From Deltaproteobacteria bacterium (GTDB lineage: Bacteria; Myxococcota_A; JAADFL01), in the NCBI GenBank assembly GCA_013152945.1, contig JAADFL010000081.1:1-5644 (forward strand): a stretch of DNA of 5,644 nt. The letters are read 5' to 3'. Under the pieces are notes generated by a model. That model made no database searches. It was given only the letters and a program-made list of their open reading frames with translations, and was not told the origin of the DNA. The translations under genes and the position numbers were made by a program. Positions 1-5,541 of the stretch are shown here, one piece after another (position 1 is the stretch's first letter; each line of letters starts with the position of its first letter).

Positions 1-36
1 GTGGCAATTCAAGTAGTGATATTGGGATGGTTGTGT

Positions 37-152
37 CTTTTTAACCGGAATTATTGCAGCATAATGTCACCTTCGACCCCGTCCCCCCACCGTCCCCGTC
101 GTCCCCTTTTTAACCGGAATTATTGCAGTATAATATCACCTTCGACCCCGTC
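37..152. repeat. Two 47-bp direct repeats, 69-bp period
   Basis: Positions 37-83 and 106-152 match over 47 bp with two differences (60 versus 129 and 66 versus 135). The repeat begins with a run of five T followed by 'aaccggaattattgcag' and ends with 'caccttcgaccccgtc'. The intervening 22 bp is C-rich and is not repeated after the second copy. Each copy contains a small ATTAT/ATAAT inverted repeat around a 6-nt centre. One difference falls in that centre and the other just outside the arm, so the arms are intact in both copies. The 69-bp period is a multiple of three. The repeat lies in the noncoding 3' flank of the lipoprotein gene. With only two copies visible, the family and origin are unknown; intergenic repeats of this kind often belong to multicopy palindromic elements. 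Confidence 0.9.
77..106 (-). other. Four-tract G-quadruplex motif
   Basis: Read on the minus strand, the segment has G-runs of 4, 4, 6 and 4, at plus-strand C-runs 103-106, 94-97, 83-88 and 77-80. The loops are 5, 5 and 2 nt. This satisfies the usual intramolecular quadruplex pattern with four tetrads rather than the minimal three. It starts about 60 nt beyond the lipoprotein stop codon and is on the same strand as that transcript, so it could fold in the mRNA 3' region as well as in DNA. Folding and any role in RNA 3'-end stability or termination are inferred. Confidence 0.6.
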
Positions 153-166
153 GCCGCCCATCTCTT

Positions 167-3100
167 TCACTGCTCGTCAGCACCAATGTCAGGCGCATCG
201 CCGCTGGGACGGTCCTCGTCGTCCATGTCCTTTTTAACCTGGAGCACCCCGTTGGTGTTGTTGACGGTTTCAGGTGCTCCTGCATCTATGCATGCTGATT
301 TTGAGCTGATATGCCAGTCTGCGTTGGTGGGGTTCAATATATCTGGAGCAATGAAATCCGGGTCGCCTGAGATATTGTCAGGTTGCCTGTCGTTCCTGCG
401 GAAGTGCGAGTTTATCCAGTCCAGGTCCCTGTCGGCATTATTTCTGCGGGTGTCATACGAATCTGAATACAAGACTTCCACGGTGTCCTCGTCAAAGTCA
501 TTGTTCCAGCACTTCGAGGGCTCGAGCCTGGGTCCGAACTCGAATACCCCGTAATCGGCGTATGCAATTATATTCGAGACCAATTCGATCCTGCCGATGG
601 CGTCGTTGCTGTCTCTCTCCGGGAACAGGCACACAGCCCTGCTGACCGCATTTTGTCCATCAGCTACACCTCCAAGTATTGTGTTGTGGTATACCTTGGG
701 CGTTATATTTTCGTTGTTTTGGGGCAAGAGGAACCCTAAACTGCATGTCTGGCTGGAAAAGCCTCCATGTATCACGTTGTTGGTAACTTCAGCATAGGAT
801 CCGTTCAGACCCAGGCCGGTGCAGGGCATTCCGCATTTGGAACCACCGACTACATAATTCGAGTCTATAATAACGGACTGGTTGACCACAGCCGCGGCTA
901 CTCCGTCTACGATGAGTCCGTCACAATGCACGTGTCCCCGCCATTGCCCGCCGTTATCGCAGTTCGGACCTACGATATAATTGTGCCTAAGCATGGGCAC
1001 GGCACTGTTTCTGATGAGTACTGCCTGGCCATTCTCGTCGTCTTTAAAGTCCCTGTTTCTCACCCTGCCACCGATCATTGTGTTCCAGGCCACCAGGGGA
1101 CGGCTGTTTGACCCGGATATGTTGAGCCCTCGCAAGTACGAGGCCTCACCCAGGATGATCGCGTTGCCTACAAAAGTCGGACTGGCGTTGTCGATTCTCA
1201 ATGTATTTACAGAGGTGTTGCCATCTCCTGCATTTCTGCCATGGAATATGCAACCGGTTATCTCAACCTCTCTTGTTGCTCCCGATTCGACTCTTATACC
1301 GTTGTTATCGGATGTAAAAATATCCACTTTGTGCTTGTCCGGATCCATGACCCACGAGTGGGGGTCGTAACCACAGTAAAGACTGGACTTGGCAAGAATC
1401 TGGAACGATTGGTGATACTCGCCTTCCGCCACCAGCACGCCGGTTATGAACCCGTTCGTGTCGGTGAGTTCGGCTGCGCGGGATATCCCCCTGCCGATGG
1501 TGGCACAATTCTGCTCCCTGGTGCACGGGTTTTTGTCGTCACTGTCGGGAAGTTTCGAGACATAGGCTGCAAGCTGCTGGCTGTCTGCTTTGGTGACCTG
1601 TACGTTAATGGTATCCTGGTCACTTCCGCCGTCATTGTCGTTGACTGTAAGCACGATGTTCCATGAACCTACGGGCAACCTCACAGTGGGCCTGGGAACG
1701 TCCGAAACCTCCACGCCGTCCAGTGTCCACAAGTAAGATAGGCTGTCTCCATCCGGGTCGTGCGATCCCGTTCCATCGAGTTGCACAGGAGTTAAGGTGG
1801 CGGTGGCCGACACCAACTGATCCGGACCTGCGTCTGCAATGGGCGGATTGTTGGTTGACGTAACCCGAACCGTATCGGTGTCAACGCCGTTGCAACCGTC
1901 CCTGACAGAAAGTTGAAGTATGAATACCCCCTTCACATCCGGTGTAAACTTGGGATTAAGCGTATCCCTGGCTACTATATCATTGTTGGACAGGAAACTT
2001 CCGTCAGGCCTTGCCGTGAAGCTCCACTGGTATGCCATTGGGTTACCGTCCGGATCGGATGCTGATCCTGAAATGGAGATCTCGCTCAAATTGGGGCCCG
2101 ATGTATCGGGGCCTGCATTAGCGGCCGGGTTCCGGTTGGGTAGTATGGTCACGTCCAGGTTCTTCTGGGCAGAATCTGTATCCTGGTCTGTTACCTGAGC
2201 CGTGAATGTAACTGTGCCTGCCGTGGACTTATGCGGCGTTCCTCCAAGGTGGCCATCGCCGGACAGGTTCAAACCCACCGGTCCGAGGTTATCGTTCACC
2301 TCTGTCCAGGTATAAGGTGGGTGGCCGTTCTCCGCCTGGAGGAGGAAGGGGGCGTATGCAACGCATTCCCGGGCATCGGGAATGTCCGAACTCCTGGTCG
2401 TTATGCGCAGCACGGGCACTGCAGTAACGGTTATGTCCATGTCCATGTGATCTGTTCCGCCGTCGCCGTCGTCGACTGTGAGTCGCACCGTAAATATGCC
2501 GCCTGCATCCGGCGTGAACCAGGCTTGGCTGGAAGAGGCATTATTGATGTCCGAGCTGGAAAGCCTGCTGCCGCCTGGAACCGAGATAAGCGACCAAGTA
2601 TATGAAATTGCGTCACTATCCGGATCATTCGAGCCTGTTCCATCCAGATCGATCCGGTCGCCTTGTTTCGGGTTGATGGGTGAGTATGTGGCGGAAGCAA
2701 CAGGTGTATTGTTCATGGCGGTGGCTGTAACCTGGTCGGTCGAAGATCCGCCGCACGAATCGGATACAGTCAATTCGAGCACGTAATCCCCCTTCTTGTT
2801 TGGTACGAATGAGCAAATCGGGGACGTGGCGCCGTTGATGTCGGAGTCGGTCAGGCTGCTACCTGTTGGCACTGACACGAACTTCCAGGCGAATACGATC
2901 GGATTTCCGTCCGGATCGCTGGATGCACTTCCGTCGAGTTGGATTTCAGAAAGGTTAGGCCCTGCCACACTGGAACCTGCATTTGCAACGGGCGGCCTGT
3001 CAGCAAGCACTGTGAGAACCAGGTCGCGCGTAGCCGTGTCGTTTGCCTTGTCCAGGACCTGCACGGTAAAGGGATGATCACCGGCAGTACCCTGGCCCGG

Positions 3101-5119
3101 AATGCCGCTTATTATTCCATCCTGGCCTATCCGGAGGCTTGCCGGTAAGCCATTGCCCACCTCGCTGAAAGCATAAGGCGGTGTTCCGCTCATGGCCTGC
3201 AGCCTGTCAAAGGTGTACTCAACGCACTCCCTGGCTTGTGGAAGGTCTGTGTTGGAAGTGATGATTACCAGTCCCTGGATCACCTCAATGCTCAGGGTGT
3301 CGGTGTTGCTTGCATTGTCGGTATCCGTAACCGTTAGTTGCACCTCGTACGTGCCCTCAACGTCTGGCACGAATGACGCGGTTGCATGGTCCCTGTTTTG
3401 GATGTCCCTGTCTGCAATGTTGCTGCCTTGAGGCAGGCTCGTGAAGGACCATGAATAGGTGAGGGCATCCTCGTCCAGGTCGTTTGAGTTTGTACCGTCC
3501 AGGTCTATTTCCACCCCGGGTGCACCGCCCGAAGGACCCCCTGCGATTGCGGTTGGAGGATTGTTGAGAGAGTCCACGTCCGTCATGTCGGTGTTGTGGG
3601 CCCTGTCCCAGTCCGTAACCACCAGGGCAAGGGTGAACTTGCCTTTCTTGTCCGGTGTGAAACTTGGAGTAAGCGTATCCAGGTCCGTAATATCTGAGTT
3701 CTTGAGGGCCGAACCTTTCGGCAGTTTGACGAAGTGCCACTCATAGCTCAATGGATCGTTTTCCTTGTCCGTGGCAGAGCCGTTCAGTGTTATCTCGTGT
3801 TTATTGAGCACACTGTAAGGCCCGCCTGTGTGTGCTTTTGGTGGTTCGTTGTACGCGGTCACCCACATGTTATCCGTGTCTGTGCCTCCTTTCCCATCGT
3901 CTACCATGAGCCGTATAAAGTACTTGCCACCCCGGTCAGGCTTGAACACGGGCCTGGATGCGTCCGTCGAGTTGTTCGGGCTTATCCAGTCGTTCGCTGC
4001 AAGACTGCCGTCAGGTTTTTGTGTGATGCTCCAGTTGTAAGTGAGCGTATCTCCATCCGGATCAATGGAGCCGGTGCCGTCGAGCTGTACTTCCTTGTTT
4101 TTATCCACTGTCCTGTTCATGCCTGCGTCGGCAACAGGCGGATTGTTCGTGCCCGCCGGTACTGCCTTTATGGTAACCTCGTCAGAGTCCGTATCTATCC
4201 CGTCACTTACGGTAAGGCGAACTACAAAGTCTCCCTCCTTGTCTGGAGTGAAGTACGCGCCGGCTGTTGTGCGGCCGCCCATGTCCGGGTCGGTAAGGCC
4301 TGATCCGTCCGGAACCCTGGAAAAGGACCACGAGTAAGTAAGGGTATCGCCATCGGGATCGTAGGAACCGGCACCGTTAAGCTGGGCCTTGTGTCCTACC
4401 ATTGCGGAGAAAGGGGCACCTGCATCTGCCACTGGAGGCGTGTTTGCTTCTTCAGATACGGTAATCTTGACCGTGTCCATGTCCTTGCCGCCCTTACCGT
4501 CGTCTACCTCGAGCCGTACCACGTATTCACCGTCCCTGTCGGGCGTGAACATTGCCTTGTATGCCGATGTGCTGTTGTTGGGTTGAATATCAGAAGCGGT
4601 AAGTGTGCTGTTCCGGGGCAACGAGGAGAAGCTCCACTTGTAGGTCAGGGTATCATTGTCCGGGTCTGTTGAGCCCGAGCCATCCAGGCTCGCCTTTGAA
4701 CCTATCCCGGCGGCGTGGTCTTCTCCGGCGTCTGCAATAGGGGGTCTGTTTGCGCCAGTTTGCACGGTTACGTTGGTGAAGTCGGGTGCTGAGTCGCTGG
4801 AACCGTCGCTGACTACCAGTGCAACCACGTACACACCGGATGTGTCTGCCTTGAATGATGCAACAGGCTTGTCGGCATCGGTCAGGTCGAAAGAGGCGCC
4901 CTTGGGTTTACTTTGAACAGACCACCTATAACTTAGGCTGTCCCCATCCGGATCAAAGCTCGATTTTCCGTTCAGTTGCACGGGCTCCTGCACCGGGGTC
5001 TTTTGATCATAACCTGCAAATGCAATGGGTTGCTTGTTTCCCGGCAGATACGATGTGCATCCTGTAACCATGATCAATGATATAATTTGAATCTTGCCGA
5101 TAGTGACATTAATCCTCAT
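167..5119 (-). CDS. Giant PKD-repeat surface lipoprotein with C-terminal right-handed beta-helix
   Basis: Predicted secreted lipoprotein of 1650 residues, probably an adhesin or surface stalk; no enzymatic function is evident. Residues 1-21 form a lipoprotein signal (R2 and K9, hydrophobic 10-18, lipobox VTGC with C21 lipidated). T22 at +2 gives no Asp retention signal, so the outer membrane is likely if Gram-negative. PKD-type repeats lie at about 29-120, 124-222, 226-320, 325-422, 424-516, 519-613, 708-801, 803-900, 996-1088 and 1090-1176, most with a DPDGD-x-L-x-Y-x-W-like core and an F-x-PD-x-x-G strand (K319L-like). He_PIG-like domains lie at 614-706 and 901-994. Residues about 1180-1650 look like a DUF1565/PbH1 beta-helix: NCATIGRGIS, then AEGEY, then YCGYDP, ending DIGADEQ as in choice-of-anchor Q proteins. 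The start at 5119 is chosen because GGAGG sits 6 nt upstream and the signal peptide begins there; an in-frame ATG at 5233 would add 38 unlikely residues. The ligand is unknown. The architecture is secure, the role is inferred. Confidence 0.93.
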   Translation of the reverse strand: MRINVTIGKIQIISLIMVTGCTSYLPGNKQPIAFAGYDQKTPVQEPVQLNGKSSFDPDGDSLSYRWSVQSKPKGASFDLTDADKPVASFKADTSGVYVVALVVSDGSSDSAPDFTNVTVQTGANRPPIADAGEDHAAGIGSKASLDGSGSTDPDNDTLTYKWSFSSLPRNSTLTASDIQPNNSTSAYKAMFTPDRDGEYVVRLEVDDGKGGKDMDTVKITVSEEANTPPVADAGAPFSAMVGHKAQLNGAGSYDPDGDTLTYSWSFSRVPDGSGLTDPDMGGRTTAGAYFTPDKEGDFVVRLTVSDGIDTDSDEVTIKAVPAGTNNPPVADAGMNRTVDKNKEVQLDGTGSIDPDGDTLTYNWSITQKPDGSLAANDWISPNNSTDASRPVFKPDRGGKYFIRLMVDDGKGGTDTDNMWVTAYNEPPKAHTGGPYSVLNKHEITLNGSATDKENDPLSYEWHFVKLPKGSALKNSDITDLDTLTPSFTPDKKGKFTLALVVTDWDRAHNTDMTDVDSLNNPPTAIAGGPSGGAPGVEIDLDGTNSNDLDEDALTYSWSFTSLPQGSNIADRDIQNRDHATASFVPDVEGTYEVQLTVTDTDNASNTDTLSIEVIQGLVIITSNTDLPQARECVEYTFDRLQAMSGTPPYAFSEVGNGLPASLRIGQDGIISGIPGQGTAGDHPFTVQVLDKANDTATRDLVLTVLADRPPVANAGSSVAGPNLSEIQLDGSASSDPDGNPIVFAWKFVSVPTGSSLTDSDINGATSPICSFVPNKKGDYVLELTVSDSCGGSSTDQVTATAMNNTPVASATYSPINPKQGDRIDLDGTGSNDPDSDAISYTWSLISVPGGSRLSSSDINNASSSQAWFTPDAGGIFTVRLTVDDGDGGTDHMDMDITVTAVPVLRITTRSSDIPDARECVAYAPFLLQAENGHPPYTWTEVNDNLGPVGLNLSGDGHLGGTPHKSTAGTVTFTAQVTDQDTDSAQKNLDVTILPNRNPAANAGPDTSGPNLSEISISGSASDPDGNPMAYQWSFTARPDGSFLSNNDIVARDTLNPKFTPDVKGVFILQLSVRDGCNGVDTDTVRVTSTNNPPIADAGPDQLVSATATLTPVQLDGTGSHDPDGDSLSYLWTLDGVEVSDVPRPTVRLPVGSWNIVLTVNDNDGGSDQDTINVQVTKADSQQLAAYVSKLPDSDDKNPCTREQNCATIGRGISRAAELTDTNGFITGVLVAEGEYHQSFQILAKSSLYCGYDPHSWVMDPDKHKVDIFTSDNNGIRVESGATREVEITGCIFHGRNAGDGNTSVNTLRIDNASPTFVGNAIILGEASYLRGLNISGSNSRPLVAWNTMIGGRVRNRDFKDDENGQAVLIRNSAVPMLRHNYIVGPNCDNGGQWRGHVHCDGLIVDGVAAAVVNQSVIIDSNYVVGGSKCGMPCTGLGLNGSYAEVTNNVIHGGFSSQTCSLGFLLPQNNENITPKVYHNTILGGVADGQNAVSRAVCLFPERDSNDAIGRIELVSNIIAYADYGVFEFGPRLEPSKCWNNDFDEDTVEVLYSDSYDTRRNNADRDLDWINSHFRRNDRQPDNISGDPDFIAPDILNPTNADWHISSKSACIDAGAPETVNNTNGVLQVKKDMDDEDRPSGDAPDIGADEQ
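1592..5035 (-). repeat. Array of ten PKD-type domain repeats
   Basis: Residues 29-1176 of the lipoprotein contain ten diverged beta-sandwich repeats of roughly 87-100 residues. Most open with NxPPxADAG and continue with LDGxGSxDPDGDxLxYxWSF. Most then have a loop with S-x-L-P-x-G-S and D-I, and close with F-x-PD-x-x-G-x-Y-x-x-x-L-x-V-x-DG. The repeats are recognisable at DNA level because the plus strand carries a recurring core like 'tccatccggatc', for example near 1747, 4052 and 4940. Repeat 5 (DKEND) and repeat 6 (DLDED) depart most from the DPDGD core. Repeat 10 is shorter and lacks the S-x-L-P-x-G-S loop, resembling a classical PKD domain next to the head. Such repeats usually act as rigid spacers and some bind calcium; calcium binding here is inference from the Asp-rich turns. 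Confidence 0.9.
1856..3280 (-). repeat. Duplicated He_PIG-PKD module inside the lipoprotein
   Basis: Residues 614-801 (2717..3280) and 901-1088 (1856..2419) are paralogous two-domain modules, each a putative-Ig domain followed by a PKD domain. Matching landmarks lie 287-288 residues apart. They are ARECV at 630-633 and 917-920, the G-x-P turn at 672 and 960, GPNLSEI ending at 726 and 1014, DPDGNP at 735 and 1022, and the following NN at 803 and 1090. Each module is followed by one further PKD domain, so the ancestral unit may have been PIG-PKD-PKD. The Cys positions C632/C789 and C919/C1076 are conserved between the copies and absent from repeats 1-6. Confidence 0.85.
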
Positions 5120-5125
5120 TCCTTC

Positions 5126-5130
5126 CCTCC
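5126..5130 (-). promoter_or_regulatory. Shine-Dalgarno of the lipoprotein gene
   Basis: The minus strand reads GGAGG followed by GAAGGA and then the ATG at 5119, a 6-nt spacing and an almost ideal ribosome-binding site. It decides between the two in-frame starts. No comparable motif precedes the upstream ATG at 5233. Confidence 0.88.
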
Positions 5131-5166
5131 TACATCTGGGAACCAAAAGTAATTCACCTGAATCGA

Positions 5167-5195
5167 AATATAACACATTATTTATATTGTGGCAC
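5167..5195 (-). promoter_or_regulatory. Candidate sigma-70-type promoter for the lipoprotein gene
   Basis: On the minus strand GTGCCA (5195-5190) matches four of six bases of the -35 consensus. A 17-nt AT-rich spacer separates it from TATATT (5172-5167), five of six of the -10 consensus. Transcription would start near 5160 and give a leader of about 40 nt before the ATG. The -35 is weak and the surroundings are AT-rich, so chance resemblance is possible. The placement relative to the ribosome-binding site supports the call. Confidence 0.45.
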
Positions 5196-5207
5196 CCTGG
5201 CTCCAGC

Positions 5208-5224
5208 GAATGTTGCAAACATTC
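5208..5224. promoter_or_regulatory. 17-bp palindrome, possible operator
   Basis: GAATGTT and AACATTC form perfect 7-bp arms around a 3-nt centre (GCA on the plus strand). The palindrome ends 12 bp upstream of the candidate -35 of the lipoprotein gene, a position suited to an activator or repressor dimer. I do not recognise it as the site of a named regulator. On the plus strand it is followed by four T, but the stem is too AT-rich for a convincing intrinsic terminator. Confidence 0.4.
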
Positions 5225-5263
5225 TTTTGGCACTTCTTCTGTGGCAGGGCGGCTGGAGGGGGC

Positions 5264-5300
5264 AACCGGCCAGAGGGAACCGGCCAGAGGGGCCAGAGGG
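5264..5300. repeat. G-rich 14-bp tandem repeat
   Basis: The unit 'aaccggccagaggg' occurs twice without a mismatch at 5264-5277 and 5278-5291. A partial third copy, 'ggccagaggg', is at 5291-5300. The surrounding 100 bp is strongly G-over-C biased on the plus strand, unlike the coding region. It could be a replication-slippage repeat or part of a mobile-element remnant; no function can be read from it. Confidence 0.85.
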
Positions 5301-5377
5301 GACGGAGGCGGTTCGGGGTGGCGGGCGACAGGTGGTCATCGCAGGCAGGCAGGCAAGGCACTTACAGCATGCAAGTG

Positions 5378-5413
5378 ACCGGATCCTGGTCACCCAAACC
5401 GGATTCTGGTCAC
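5378..5413. repeat. Direct repeat, 16 bp with 20-bp period, plus overlapping inverted repeat
   Basis: 'accggatcctggtcac' at 5378-5393 is repeated as 'accggattctggtcac' at 5398-5413 with a single C/T difference. The first copy overlaps an inverted repeat, GTGACC at 5375-5380 and GGTCAC at 5388-5393. Short spaced direct repeats of about 20 bp occur at insertion-sequence ends such as those of the IS21 family, where they bind transposase. No IS21 gene is present in the window, so a remnant end is only a suggestion. A pair of regulator-binding sites, two helical turns apart, is the alternative. Confidence 0.7.
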
Positions 5414-5500
5414 TTTTGGAGCCAGGGCTCATCTCTAACCTATCGTAATCATTGAAGGCGGTTCTTGGCACGAAAGTTGACATTACTAATCCAACGTAAA

Positions 5501-5526
5501 GCCGGTCAGCCGGGATATTGACCGGC
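5501..5526 (+). promoter_or_regulatory. 8-bp-stem hairpin upstream of the transposase
   Basis: GCCGGTCA (5501-5508) pairs perfectly with TGACCGGC (5519-5526) across a 10-nt loop. The hairpin ends 4 nt before the AGGAGG ribosome-binding site of the plus-strand gene. In IS200/IS605 elements and RAYT/REP systems, subterminal hairpins are the single-strand substrate of the Y1 transposase and may also limit transposase translation. Either role would fit; the sequence alone shows only the hairpin and its position. Confidence 0.6.
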
Positions 5527-5541
5527 GAACAGGAGGGCCAA

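Larger units (their letters stand above)
5120..5541. other. Divergent intergenic region, 422 bp
   Basis: This is the spacer between the minus-strand lipoprotein gene and the plus-strand transposase gene. The part near the lipoprotein is AT-rich and holds its promoter signals. The middle (about 5241-5345) is abruptly G-rich on the plus strand and repetitive. It is followed by a (GGCA)-like run at 5341-5354 and a 20-bp-period direct repeat. The part next to the transposase carries a hairpin and an SD sequence. Frames open across this region give low-complexity Arg/Pro/Gly-rich translations with no recognisable domain, so I call no gene here. Confidence 0.75.

Noticed and set aside
37-152. CRISPR array
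   Set aside because: There are only two copies, the unit is long for a CRISPR repeat, the single spacer is low-complexity C-rich DNA, and no cas gene is nearby.
1-237. Plus-strand frame with a repeated 23-residue unit at the left edge
   Set aside because: The peptide repeat is only the translation of the 69-bp-period DNA repeat. The frame runs into the opposite strand of the lipoprotein gene and has no ribosome-binding site in view.
3734-4303. Plus-strand open frame of 189 codons, and other long plus-strand frames within 167..5119
   Set aside because: They are antisense to the PKD repeats, show no domain, and exist because the repeated GC-rich codons of the real gene leave few stops on the opposite strand.
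5208-5230. Intrinsic terminator formed by the 17-bp palindrome and following T residues on the plus strand
   Set aside because: The stem is mostly A-T pairs with a 3-nt loop and only four T follow. No plus-strand gene ends upstream of it.
5120-5233. Longer in-frame start giving a 1688-residue lipoprotein
   Set aside because: The extra 38 residues precede the signal peptide, contain no targeting feature, overlap the candidate promoter and have no ribosome-binding site. The ATG at 5119 has GGAGG at 6 nt.
5258-5325. Plus-strand G-quadruplex in the tandem repeat island
   Set aside because: G-runs are separated by loops of up to 13 nt, so the standard pattern is not met, unlike the motif at 77..106.
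5178-5483. Minus-strand frame of 101 codons in the divergent spacer
   Set aside because: The translation is Pro/Arg/Ser/Cys-rich low complexity from repetitive DNA, has no good ribosome-binding site, and overlaps the candidate lipoprotein promoter.
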